In this document: piece by piece, positions 10,825 through 22,519 of the stretch
How the letters are laid out: every line of letters starts with the position of its first letter
Numbering within the stretch: the first letter of the stretch is position 1
Assembly (NCBI GenBank): GCA_024704765.1
Contig: JAKMXF010000077.1
Span: 770,516-834,515 of the forward strand
Direction of reading: 5' to 3'
Length of the DNA: 64,000 nucleotides
DNA from: Oopsacas minuta
Taxonomy: Eukaryota; Porifera; Hexactinellida; Lyssacinosida; Leucopsacidae
Program-made: the position numbers and the translations under genes
Notes under the pieces: generated by a model
Database searches by the model: none
Seen by the model: the letters and a program-made list of their open reading frames with translations, nothing else
What the model was told of the DNA's origin: nothing

Positions 10825-12560
10825 GTATTAGTTCAATCTCTAAAGAATTTGTTGCAAAATTTACTCGCAACGATTCTCAGTATGATGAAATACTTCTAAT
10901 ATTTCTAAGCTGAGCCTCGAAATAAGAGATTTCGTAAGAAACAAGAGCTTGGAGATTTGGAATGAATCACTCTTTTACCAACCCCCAAACATATAAGAGG
11001 CGATTGTATATCCACAAAAGCACGAAGTGAGCTTAATCCCATCTATTCAGAGTACACTTACCTTCAAAGAAGATGTCAATCGTGTGCCATATAAGCCTAT
11101 TGATGAATTGCCAACCAAGGGCTTAAGTATTCGGTTATATTCATTAATGTCGCACCTTAGAACCGTTGCTGAAAAAGAACATGTTGCTCCTAAAACCATC
11201 GCTTCTTGCTTGTTGATGTTGATTTCGAAAGAAGAACGCGATTTCTCAAGTTCAAAGGTATGAAAGGAGATTATTGCCAAAGGTAACTACAACTCAATAT
11301 GTAATACACTCTCTTATGATAATGCAGCGCATTTGATGGATTTATTAGAGATTGGTAAAATTCACTACATTGAATTGCTCCATATATTATTAACTGAGGG
11401 ATTTAAACTTCCAGGATATAATCATCTCACCATTCACCATGCACACATATCTCACAGCCGAGGTTCACTTAGTTAAACGAGATTATCCAATAGGTGTTGG
11501 GATATCTTATCAAAAATCCCTTACTTCTACAGTAGATAGAATTCTTTCTAACGTAAATCAAGTCCGATATCCTGTAGATATACGAATATTAGACGGACTC
11601 GATGGCTTAGGTTGTCACTGAATATATCAACAAGTTATGCATCATCCTGATCTTATTACTAAAAACATTCTCCTGTTTGGTTTTAAGGTATTAAGGATTA
11701 ATTCAGAGGATGGAGTTTCAATTTGGACGAATCTAGTCCCAAATTCACCCTTTTCTTTGCGTCCACTTACAATTCTTACCCTCCTGAAAATCTAGACCAC
11801 GTTCAATATACCATGGATTATATGATTAATGAGGAGACAGCGCTTAAGGAACAAAATGGTCTGAAGTTGAGTAATGGTCATGGAAATGTTAGAATTATTA
11901 GACCCATATTTGACACTAAAATGGCTCGCATGTTTAGTGGAGCAGGAAGTGCTAATTGCCATCTATGTACTGCCAACTTTAAGCAAATTCATTACTTTGG
12001 AATTGGTCGAGGCAAGATTTCCAATTACCAGAACTATACATAATGCGAGAATCTTGTTCGAAGAATTAGACGAGGAAGAATTTCTTGCACCTAAACCTGA
12101 GCTAAAATTTAATATCACCATTAAGCTAACTTCAGATAAAGATATTGTTTCAGATTCTCCTCTACATGCTTGTCTTAGATGTATCGCATGATTTTTAAAT
12201 CTAGTCATCTACTTGGCTACAGAAGAGACTGATAAATGGTCCCCTTCTTCAACCAACGTTGCAGAGTCCAAGAAGCTTGTAGTCAGTCTAATACAAGACA
12301 AATTGAACATACTTATCGATGTTCCATCTACACAAGGGGGCACATCACTACAGGAAATGTAGCACTGATTTATTTGAAGAGACTAGACGATAGTGACAAA
12401 GATTTTCTCTATTGGGTTTTGACAATCATTGCACTTGATTATCATACGGCAGTCACTGATATTAATAACAACCTTGGTGCGATATTACGAGTCTTCAATT
12501 GCAATAAGATAATTGACACAAAAGAACTAGAAATTGCTGGTAGAGTTTCATAGATTGATT
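10825..12560 (+). pseudogene. RAG1-like transposase pseudogene
   Basis: Reading across at least five frame breaks gives one continuous domain order. From about 11040 comes an N-terminal part, then GYNHLTIHHAHISHSRG (11420-11470) and VGISYQKSLTSTVDRIL. DGLDGLGCH near 11595 resembles the first catalytic-aspartate block of RAG1-like proteins. Then KNILLFGFKVL, PNSPFSLRPL (about 11735), MINEETALKEQ and FDTKMARMFSGAGSANCHLC (about 11910-11970) follow; the last has a CxxC and matches the position of the second aspartate block. IDVPSTQGGT lies near 12325 and is followed in another frame by TTGNVA. The C-terminal part with the catalytic glutamate was not found. Family placement (RAG1/Transib group) is inferred from motif order; it is certainly dead. 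Confidence 0.55.
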
Positions 12561-12854
12561 TTAGATTCTAAATCATCAAGAATTTTGCCTATATTTTTTC
12601 TGATCAGCTATATTGTTACAAATACCTCATCGATTCTCATGATTATTTCGTTTGCTGCCCCAATATTCAAATGGTACTAAATAGTGGAAAATTGTGTAGC
12701 CAAATGTCAATATCCGCCTGTATCTGTTGATCGTGTTGTCAAAATAAATCTAGATAATTGTCTCAATCAAATACATTTGATACTTTGTGTTTCTTTAGTT
12801 TAGTAAATAATCGAAATATGTTCGAATATCTTAACGGGCTATGGATAAGATTCA
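12561..12854. other. Decayed 3' part or spacer
   Basis: Could be the decayed C-terminus of the RAG1-like gene, but no convincing peptide is readable. It ends at the palindrome boundary. Confidence 0.3.
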
Positions 12855-13800
12855 AAGAAGAAGTTAGCATCCAAATCAAATAAATAAACATGAACAATTC
12901 AATCGTGTGTATACCCAATTTCCGCATAACTAGAGAAAAAACCCGTTATTATTCGCAAGTATAGCGTTGGTGGATTACGAAAATGTCATCAGAATTGTAA
13001 AAATATGTGTGATTACTTAGCATTGAGGTTCAGAAAATTTTTCCATTCGTGTCAACTATAATGTGTTACTTGACCGGCTTCTCATTATTATTTTTATACA
13101 AACTTTCTTCTACATCCTATTGAGGGCTGGTTGATTTTGTTTAAACTTTCCATCAATAAGATTCTTACTTTTTGAACTATAGTATTTGGAAAAATTCAAT
13201 GAAGAAGTTAGGCTAGGGTCACTTCAGTCACTAATTTGTCTCACTTACACTCATCAGATTTAAACGAAATTAGTATCATTGGAAAGAGGAGAGTTGAATG
13301 GTTTAAGCAATATGATTTAAGCTTAAAACATTTGCTAGTAGTTACCTTTTTGGTCAAATCTTTTAGTGTCACGACTCCCTTGAATTTACCCACCTAAAAG
13401 TCAGAATTCGATTCTGAAACTATATATGCATACTTCAGTGATATGGACGTTTATGAAAATTCAATTTCATTAAAAAATATTAACAACTCGCGGAACTAGT
13501 GGAATTCAAACTTGAAGTTGGGAGTGAGAGTGGTAGCAGATGAATCATATTCTGCATAAAGTAGGGTCAGTTCAAACTTATGTTTCTTACCCTAAATCCG
13601 ACTAAATTCAATTATTTTAATGCTAATCGATAGTGAGATATAGATGTTTTGCACAGTATCGATATTTTCGTGAAACACTAAAAATTGTCACCAGCAACGA
13701 CCTGTAAAATCGATAAATTCTCAGGTTTTTTGTGTATTATGAATTCTAACTTTGAGATCAATTCTTGAAGTTATTTCTCATCACAATCTTCACAATTTAT
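12855..13800 (+). repeat. Left arm of a near-perfect 2-kb palindrome
   Basis: About 946 bp that reappears almost base for base, inverted, at 13974-14920. Only scattered differences are seen by eye. Sequence after AGAAGAAGTTAGCATC (outer end) runs inward to CACAATTTAT. No long open frame. Diverged copies of the same sequence occur at 61650-62300 and 975-1250. Confidence 0.9.
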
Positions 13801-13973
13801 AGATACCTTCTTTCGTACCATATAATTCAATTTCCTAAAATACAGGGAGGCACTAGTTCTTATTTTAATATTTGGTTGTAATATATTTTGAAGGGTTCAT
13901 TTTCATTTTGAGTCAAAAATAAACTTAATTCTTGTACATACAAGTTAATACTTACGTAACTAGTAACATTTGC
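13801..13973. other. Palindrome spacer
   Basis: About 173 bp of non-palindromic sequence between the arms. It lets the arms pair as a long hairpin with a loop. No gene or terminal repeat recognised. Confidence 0.7.
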
Positions 13974-14920
13974 TATAAATTTTGAAGGGTTGTGAAGAGA
14001 AATAACTTCAAGAATTGATCTCAAAGTTAGAATTCATAATACACAAAAAACCTGAGAATTTATCGATTTTACAGGTCGTTGCTGGTGACAATTTTTAGTG
14101 TTTCACGAAAATATCGATACTGTGCAAAACATCTATATCTCACTATCGATTAGCATTAAAATAATTGAATTTAGTCGGATTTAGGGTAAGAAACATAAGT
14201 TTGAACTGACCCTACTTTATGCAGAATATGATTCATCTGCTACCACTCTCACTCCCAACTTCAAGTTTGAATTCCACTAGTTCCGCGAGTTGTTAATATT
14301 TTTTAATGAAATTGAATTTTCATAAACGTCCATATCACTGAAGTATGCATATATAGTTTCAGAATCGAATTCTGACTTTTAGGTGGGTAAATTCAAGGGA
14401 GTCGTGACACTAAAAGATTTGACCAAAAAGGTAACTACTAGCAAATGTTTTAAGCTTAAATCATATTGCTTAAACCATTCAACTCTCCTCTTTCCAATGA
14501 TACTAATTTCGTTTAAATCTGATGAGTGTAAGTGAGACAAATTAGTGACTGAAGTGACCCTAGCCTAACTTCTTCATTGAATTTTTCCAAATACTATAGT
14601 TCAAAAAGTAAGAATCTTATTGATGGAAAGTTTAAACAAAATCAACCAGCCCTCAATAGGATGTAGAAGAAAGTTTGTATAAAAATAATAATGAGAAGCC
14701 GGTCAAGTAACACATTATAGTTGACACGAATGGAAAAATTTTCTGAACCTCAATGCTAAGTAATCACACATATTTTTACAATTCTGATGACATTTTCGTA
14801 ATCCACCAACGCTATACTTGCGAATAATAACGGTTTTTTTCTCTAGTTATGCGGAAATTGGGTATACACACGATTGAATTGTTCATGTTTATTTATTTGA
14901 TCTGGCTGCTAACTTCTTCT
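13974..14920 (-). repeat. Right arm of the near-perfect palindrome
   Basis: Inverse complement of 12855-13800, ending at GCTAACTTCTTCT. The inner 30-40 bases differ slightly more (ATAAATTTTGAAGGGTTGTG against ATAAATTGTGAAGATTGTG), then identity becomes nearly complete. Confidence 0.9.
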
Positions 14921-15139
14921 ACGTGGATAAGATAGTTTGTGCATTGTTTTCATAGAATTCAAATAAAAGAAGGTGAATCATATATACAAATTTTTGATGA
15001 ATATCTTTTGTCTTAAATGTTGACCTCCTTTTTTGATACAGTAAACATTGATGAACACTTCGGAGGCAATCCAAACATATATGATTTGTATCCACTCAAC
15101 CTAATTTTTGAGCTATTAATAATTTTTTGTAATGTGATT

Positions 15140-15672
15140 TACATTTCAACGAGCCTTTGGCTCGTCGCTTCGCGATGAACTCGGTGCATTGCGCCTCGAG
15201 GTATTCAATGGACAAACCAACAGACAAACTACAATGAGATTTAATAATAATGCTGTTGTTTACAATATTTAGGCTCAGCTTACTCGATTATCCCAGTATA
15301 ATCATTGAAAGTATGATTCTACCTCAATTTTGAAATTTGTTTACTTTATGTACCTAAAAGTAAACAAATATTCACAATATGTTGTTTACAAAACATATTT
15401 AGACTTAGTATACTCGATTACCCCAGGATAGTCTTTTAAAATATTATTCTACCTCAATTTTGAAATTACTTTACTTTATATTTATAATACCAACAAATAA
15501 AATTTTGTATGATTAATACAAAAGTGTGAAAATCGGTTCAACATGTTCGATATATTTAGTGAAGTTTTTTGTATTCTAATTACTTCCTTGATAAACATGA
15601 TAAATACATAGTTAATCCTTTCCTTGACAACGGACAAACAAACAGACAATAATTGAGATTTAATAATATAGA
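15140..15672. repeat. Repeat block with two tandem 126-bp units
   Basis: Units at 15255 and 15381 share GTTGTTTACA, TACTCGATTA(T/C)CCCAG and TTCTACCTCAATTTTGAAAT. On both sides lies a related terminus, GACAAAC(C/A)AACAGACAA followed by GAGATTTAATAATA (15209-15250 and 15632-15668). 15143-15200 carries paired GGCTCG/CGCTTCGCG motifs seen in other repeats here. Probably a non-autonomous element with internal duplication. Confidence 0.5.
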
Positions 15673-16245
15673 TTACTATATATTGGCTTACCTGAAATTA
15701 TGGTGAGTAACGCAGTAATAATATATATGACCACTTTTACATCAAAATCTTTTGTCATAATTTTCTGGGAAATTATTATTTCAATATATAATTCCTTATT
15801 GAATTATTGTAAGAAATTTCTTCTATATATATACAAAGCATATATTATGAGTCAAAGGATCAGATTTCATTTGGACTATACTCTTAGTCTTATCTTCAAA
15901 TGCTATTGTGTAATTCGATATATCGTTTTATCATCAAAATTCTTACTGGCGTCAAATTTGTATAATTTATGGTAAAAAATTGAGAATATGCAATATTATC
16001 ATACATTCCCTTGGCTAATATCCTCATAGATTCCCTTGGCTAATATCCTCATGGATTCCCTTTAGACATTGAACCTACCATATTTTGCTAACTTAATAGA
16101 ATTCAAATATATTCTCTCTATTTATGAATACTATTATATACTATCTGGCTATACGATTATCCAAAGCACTAGCTTCTAGAATTTTATATTTTTATATTTT
16201 TGAGGATGCATTCTATGTTATGATTATGCCCAAGTATCATTCATT
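15673..16245. other. MED14 upstream sequence with a 25-bp tandem repeat
   Basis: 16005-16054 holds two copies of ATTCCCTTGGCTAATATCCT plus CATAG or CATGG, and a partial third copy follows. A hydrophobic short frame at 15700-15975 has no support. No promoter element can be asserted. Confidence 0.4.
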
Positions 16246-16601
16246 ATGACAGATCTTCCTATATCTCTTGGAGAGCTACTCCATCTTCTAATCCAATCTA
16301 CATATCATGAATTATCACAACTCTCCGAATTGCTGCCTACAAGAACGGATATGGAACGGAAGATGCAGTTGGCTAAATTTTCGCGGAGAACAAATCATCA
16401 GTTTGTACGTTTGCTTGCTCTCGCTAATTGGGCTTCATCACCTGAAACTTCAAACAACCTTTCTACCTTCACTGCTCACTTAGATATGCAGTCAGGGATA
16501 TATGTTCAGACAGCCGACAAATTATATTTACAAGAAAAGCAAACGCTTAAAGGATCCGAACTGCCTCAGTTCTGTATTGTTAGTGCGGTTGACATCCTCA
16601 G
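16246..16601 (+). CDS. MED14: MED14, first coding exon (N-terminus)
   Basis: MED14 is the scaffold subunit linking head, middle and tail of the nuclear Mediator complex that bridges activators and RNA polymerase II. This exon encodes about 118 residues. The motifs YHELSQLSELLP, DMERKMQLAKFSRRT, QFVRLLALANWAS, LDMQSGIYVQTADKL and LPQFCIVSAVDIL follow the conserved MED14 N-terminal block in order. The ATG at 16246 precedes the homologous region by about ten residues and is the natural start; vertebrate MED14 has a longer low-complexity leader that is absent here. The donor is CTCAG/GTTTGT, leaving phase 2. Confidence 0.85.
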
Positions 16602-17129
16602 GTTTGTGGTTCTGTATCCTATTCAATCTTAATTTAAGGATCATTTCGAATTGTTTTTTAATTTTTTGAAATAACAACTGTCCATTGCTAAACAGAAAAT
16701 TGGCACTTGATTCGGAAATGCGGACACTTGGTGGAAGGATATTTCGTGTAACAGATATTTGTCTTCCTTCGACCATCTAATGGAGCGCTATATATTCATG
16801 ATTTCACCATTCTTTTGCGTCGAGTTGTTATAAGGAGCCTATGAATTCATAATCACATGGCGTAATCTGCAGGGGTTCCAGCCACCCCCATTATTACTTG
16901 TGAGTAATACACCTGATGTTGTAGAACGCCTAATTACTGTAGTAATTTGTGCCACCACTCCCATGTATTTTCCAGGTTGACCCCCTGATCTTCAAAATAT
17001 AGTATCAGGGTTCCAACTAACCGCGGGATTCTCCTGATTTTACCTTTTTTCTTCCCTCCACCCGCCAAAATCTCCCTGTTTCGGAAATTGTTTGAATATT
17101 TCTATACTTTGATATCTACTTATAAGAAA

Positions 17130-17755
17130 ATATCCGGGTTTTATTTCTTCTAACTGCTATAAATTATACACTGTTCAACAACAAAATTCAAAAGGATACA
17201 AGCTACATTCTACTGGGTGCTATTGTCTATTCTGATTCCGTAAATAATCACTTTTTCTCCATCACTTCGAGGTTTGTGGAAATCTCATTTCAATTATCGC
17301 AACTCTTTTGCAATTTTTCTCACAACTTTATCTTAGAGCTTCAGAAATTGATAATTATTTCTGTATATTTGAATTCCATGACTTTATTATTCGTGGTGTA
17401 TGCGTTATGTGCCTCATTTCTTTATTTCTAGCCAAGTGAGTGGTCTTTCGGTATTCAATCTATTCAATTTTCGAAGTGTTCGATCAGGTGATGGCCCATT
17501 CTCATCATAACTTCGCCAACCTAAATTGTCCTAATCTCCGGCTATTTATCTATTTTACAGCTTCTAATAGTTGGTGTGCATACATTCTGAATACAACTAC
17601 TTGATTTGTTTAGTAGTTTCTGATATACGGATTACCAAATATGCCAACGTCATCACAACATTATGTCACTAAGACACCAATAATCGAATATTAGCTTGCA
17701 ATTTGTGTGAATATACGAGTAAGGAATCTACAATCTTTATTGGAAACGAACATGT
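17130..17755 (+). repeat. Left arm of an older inverted repeat
   Basis: Aligns inverted to 20154-20583 and then, across a later insertion, to 17940-18044. Shared blocks include TCATTTCAATTAT, TTTTGCAATTTTTCTCACA, TTCAGAAATTGATAATTATTTC, CATAACTTCGCCAA, CTACTTGAT and TCGAATATTAGCTTG. Identity is clearly lower than in the 13-kb palindrome, so it is older. Confidence 0.65.
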
Positions 17756-17939
17756 CAAATATTTTCTTCCTTAAAAACCAAAGTTGTCCTCACCTATAAT
17801 CTAGACCTGAATATTCTAGGATTTTGGTGAACAGTGGTCATAATTTAGTTGACGTCAAATACTCGCATTAAATTTGGAATATTTTCAGTATGTCTAGGTG
17901 ATATTTAAAATTTCATACTCGAAGGGGCTAGGTATCTGC

Positions 17940-18044
17940 ATTGATCGTTGCTAATGAAATTTGTAGTTTCATAGCTCATATGTACACATATTACAAGCTA
18001 ATATTCGAGTATTGCAGTCTTAATGACGTAACACATATTTGACT
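17940..18044 (-). repeat. Inner part of the right arm, cut off by an insertion
   Basis: Inverse copy of about 17640-17755 (for example CGAATATTAGCTTG near 17686 matches CAAGCTAATATTCG near 17996). The copy is interrupted exactly at 18044 by the hAT-like element and resumes at 20154. Confidence 0.6.
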
Positions 18045-20153
18045 CAGGGCCGGATTAAGGCAATTGCTATTTAGGCTGTAGCCTAGGGACCTAAATTATA
18101 TTTTGGTAGAGATGAAACCAATACTAATATACTTATTTGTATGTTATCAAATTTCCCAACCCACTTATCACTTATTCCCTGGATTTAATTATGCGAATAA
18201 CATAAACTTTTCCCTTTTTTATGAAATAAAACGCCATGAATAATCATTTTATGGTCAAAACTGTTTATTACACTGTGCTAAACCTCATTTGATTGAATAA
18301 ACTACCTAAACTGTCTTTTAGACTCTAATTTAGGATTTCCAGACTATGATTTGATTAAATTGTACACACAGTAAATATTCAGAGCCTTCATAAATAAAGA
18401 TCTATAATCGTACAATTGACTCAAAAACCAGACGTTATTTAGTAAGAAATTTAGCATTCATTCCTAATATATATATGTATTAAATAATATTAAAATTCAG
18501 TTTACTAAAAGGGGGTATATACTTGTATAGTTTGATTAACCCAGCTTAAACTAGAAAAACCCGGTTTAAACCTGGTTTTACCCACTGGGCGGGCTAAACC
18601 TATTTAACCCGGGTTAAGCTCCAACTCTGCTGGATTTTCCAACCATTTCCTTGGATTATAAGCCAAATCCCTGGATAATCCAGGGTACCTTGGTGTTTGA
18701 CTGGCAAGTATGTGGTAATTATTATCCTCGTCTCCTCAGAGTACATTCTCAAATTCGCCTACCTTCACTAGATTGTATTTGTCTTTATTATGACTGTGAA
18801 TTCGATTATAGTATTTTTACCATCCCTCTATATGGCTCTAGTTTATTGCCCATAACTTTGGATGAATATGATGAATTCTTAATACTTCCATTCAAAAAGC
18901 AGAACTTTAGTTTGAAGGCTAGAATCGTGCACATTTATCTTGAGTTACACCCATATGGAATTTTCTTCTCCAAACAATAATGCATGGCCGTAGGGGACGG
19001 TCTGTTGGTCAGGTTTCAACCGGACCAACATTTGGTGGCTCGATATATTTTTATAGGTCAACCTGATCAATAAAAAACTGCTTGCTATGGCCCTGTAACT
19101 ACCTCACTAAGTGACATTTTGTTATTGCCTCCTTGAGGAAGTATAGCATTTCCCCAAAGATTTACCTCAATTTTCAAATAGATGTTTTCTTTACGCGCAT
19201 AGATCTTACTTTGCAGAAATACAGACTGAATTTTATGTTTAAAACTTTTTGAAGATGATTACTTGGGTGTGATCTAAGTCCTTCTATACAATCTAAATAC
19301 TCGAGGGAGTAATTTTGTTTCCCAGAGGATCTGGTTTTTAGGGTTTTTCATGTTTGGCCTTTGAAAATGCAATGTGTGTAGTGAATGATTTACAACTAGA
19401 TTAATTGAACATTCACGGATAGCATATGCATTTAATCTAATATTCCTAAATGAGGAGCAAAGTAAGTGATAAATAGTAAATAGTATATTATAATCTCGTC
19501 GAATCTCAATGAGAAGTTATAGGCTAATTTCTAATTTTTCTTTATTTAAACATGGACCAATTATAATAGTAGACTATCTATTGAATATAATAATACATAT
19601 AATTCTAATAGTAATTACGATAGAATAGTTACCATGTCTCACGAATTTGCACACAATTTTACTTTCATTTTAACTTTCTCACTAGAATTTTGTGAGGAAT
19701 TTGAAGTTAATCCAGTGGTTAACGAAATACACTAATATGCTATTATGAAGGGTAAGATTCCAATCAGTTATCCATTTATATCAAAAACTTCAGAAATCCA
19801 ACTGTTGCCAAGGAAATCTCACTGATCAATATTTACAAAAGTTGACGGCTATGTAGTAGCAAAGATTAATGACCCACCACATGCAATGGAGCTCGCATCA
19901 TAGTTCGTCGGGTTTTGCACGAGAAAACTTGCAAATAAGCCAATTTATTTATACATAAATCCCTATACCTTTGCTCCGTGTTAACTGAAAAAACTTGCTA
20001 ATAAGCGAATCTTGCTAATAAGGCAATTGCTAATAGACGAACTCTACTGTACAAAGTAAACGTACGTATTTCCGAATATTTATCAATAATGTTGTGAATA
20101 CGACCCCGATCTGAAATTAGCTTAGGGCCCCTAACTACCTTAATCCTGCCCTG
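18045..20153. mobile_element. 2.1-kb hAT-like non-autonomous element
   Basis: Left end CAGGGCCGGATTAAGG and, inverted, right end CAGGGCAGGATTAAGG, then a diverged GGnCCTAA block. The flanks ATTTGACT and ATTTGGCC agree at 6 of 8 positions, the expected target-duplication length for hAT. Inside are a GGTTTAAACC-rich patch (18540-18625) and a pogo-like end (TACAGTAGAGTTCG inverted near 20037-20050). No hAT transposase is recognised; the open frame at 18651-18980 is unidentified. Confidence 0.7.
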
Positions 20154-20583
20154 ATTTGGCCAAATATCTGAAAATATTTAATTTATCAAGTAGTTTTCTT
20201 CAGGACCTATTCACCCGAAATATTGGAAGCTATAAAATAGATTAATAGCTGGTTAGAAATTTAGGACAATAGTTTGGCGAAGTTATGGTGAGAGTGGGGC
20301 GTCACCTGACCGAAACCTTTAAAATTCGAATTGTTTTAATGCAGTATGACCAAATACTTGGCTAATATCTAGAAATGAAGTGTATAAAGCATACATCACT
20401 AAAGATTTGTCATGGAATGTATATATACGAAATAATTATCAATTTCTGAACCTCTAAAATAAAGCTGTGAGAAAAATTGCAAAAGAATAGCTATAATTGA
20501 AATGAGAATTTCCAAAAACCCAAACGTTATGGAGAATAATTGATGTTATTGAGGAATCAAAATGGACAACCCTAACCGGAATA
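20154..20583 (-). repeat. Outer part of the right arm of the older inverted repeat
   Basis: Inverse copy of about 17133-17640. Its inner end abuts the hAT-like element at 20153, which shows the element inserted after the inverted duplication formed. Confidence 0.65.
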
Positions 20584-22519
20584 TTTTATTTATGTTTTAT
20601 TTATTATCGAAATTGTTGGGCATTGTTATTACAATAATTGATAAAACGTAAAGGGAGGAGTATGTCCTAGCCGAGAGTACCTAACTTTGTCATAAATATA
20701 TATTTTTTCGTTTAGATTCTTCTTACTTATAGGGGGTGGCGCGAGGTCGTGCATTCGTTTTACCTTCCGCAATGATGCGCCAGGAATTCGCCACCTGGCG
20801 AACATTGATGCATTACTAGTTTGAAAATGGGGAAGGGTGTTGTTACATAGCTCTAGGACTCTTTGTGCATTATTATCCCTTGGAATGTTCATACATCATT
20901 TCAAATCCCCTTGATGGGTGGATACTAGGTATACTATTATTAACTTTGGTCCAAGTATGTGAAAATTATAATGCATAAGGCCTTAGTCGAAGAAAACAAA
21001 GTTTTGTTTAAGGAAGAACAAAGGGTGAAGGAACACGTCCCCCCAATAAACGACTGCTAGTGAACCTAACCAAAGGTGTTGTTTTTTAGCACTTTGGGAG
21101 CCTCCGGCACATTTGAAACAAATTTTTAGATTCAATTCATGACTGGTTGATTCAATCATGAACTCGGTTAATTTGTATTCTGCTAATACGTGCGTGTGTG
21201 ACGTTTAACAACTTGACGTAAATGTCGAAGATTATATTATGCTATGATAGGTTTCAAAGTTGTCAAGGGGTCCGCCACCAAATATTATCCTGTGTCGCGA
21301 ATCCGCCACCTCACCTATCGTCCTGGCGGCGCCCCTGACAATTAGGTATAACATCATTAATTTGTTAAATTAAATTTAGTGAACTCAAAATCATTATTTC
21401 TGGGGGAGTTCTCTAACCCTCATTATGAAACCCTTCCACTTTACTATGTTTTGTTCATTTCTATTCATTCTTGTGTCTAACAGTGTTTGGAAGACTGGCC
21501 CTTTTTGAAGTCCACTCCGATTCGCTCCTCAGTAATGATTTAGATCTTCCGCTGCCCTTCCTTCGCTGGCTGCGGAGGTGGTTTGCTGTAAGCAGCGCTA
21601 CCCCCCTTGCACTGGATCGGATTACTAAGTTATTTATGTGCACATTTTAATGAATTATATCAAGAGATGGGTAACTAAAATTTAATGTAAATATATGATG
21701 AATTCGAGGCAGCAGTTAATAATTTAGATCTATCCATTAATGGGCAATCCAACTTTTAACATTTTCCATAAATAACCTGTTCCTCCGACCTTTAACCAAT
21801 ACATGTAGTAATCAGTCCATAGGGGCCAGGGTGTATCCACCCGTATTGAACACCTTTAAATACACATGGTTTTCGGTGATTATTTATCCAGACGTATAAT
21901 ATTCCGAATTCAAACTTACTAAATAATGATTATATCATTCTATTCAAAATTAATAAAATAATTGCGTATATTTTGCGTCTCTTGCTTTTATACGCTATTT
22001 AATTAATGAGCTCTCGATTATGGGTAAAACTCCCAACAGAATGCCAAACATTCCCATTTTCAAGTTCTAGAGGTTGGCATCCCACAGGGGGTTATTTTGG
22101 GTAAATATTTCCAGTAGGCTACAACTTCAACAACTTTTATTATTTTCCCCTGAATTTTTGGCTACTCTGGTTTTAACTAAATACAATTTATTTTGGCATG
22201 TCAGATTTTGAGAATAAGTTAGTATTTGAAAATTATGATGTTGTATTTAATTTCCAATTATATTCAATTTTATTTCCTTTCTTATAATTCATTACTATAT
22301 AGGATATTCATAATTGTATCTTGTTTCAATAACGAATACTAGAAAATATGCAGCGCATTAGTTTTGAAGAATTTTATCCCAATCTTGTATGAAGCATAAT
22401 ATTGTTATTCGGATATGTTGTATAGGAATGTTATATATTATGTCAACTCCACAAAAATATTTAAATCTAAATTAGTGTATATCTAATTATTTCACATAAA
22501 TTATAGTCATACAAAGCTG
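20584..22519. other. Intronic sequence, no gene
   Basis: 20740-20800 and 21270-21340 contain GC-richer GCCACCTGGCG/GGCGCCCCTGAC motifs that look like remnants of hAT-type ends (CAGGGGCGCCGCCAGGA inverted at about 21322-21338). No complete element or coding sequence recognised. Confidence 0.35.

Noticed and set aside
12855-14920. Palindrome as a pure assembly artefact
   Set aside because: Both flanks differ, the spacer is unique and diverged single copies occur elsewhere, so the repeat is real; only long reads can settle the exact arrangement.
18651-18980. 109-codon frame as a hAT transposase or missing MED14 exon (YYPRL motif)
   Set aside because: No dimerisation or RNase H motifs, and the splice phase needed for MED14 runs into a stop.
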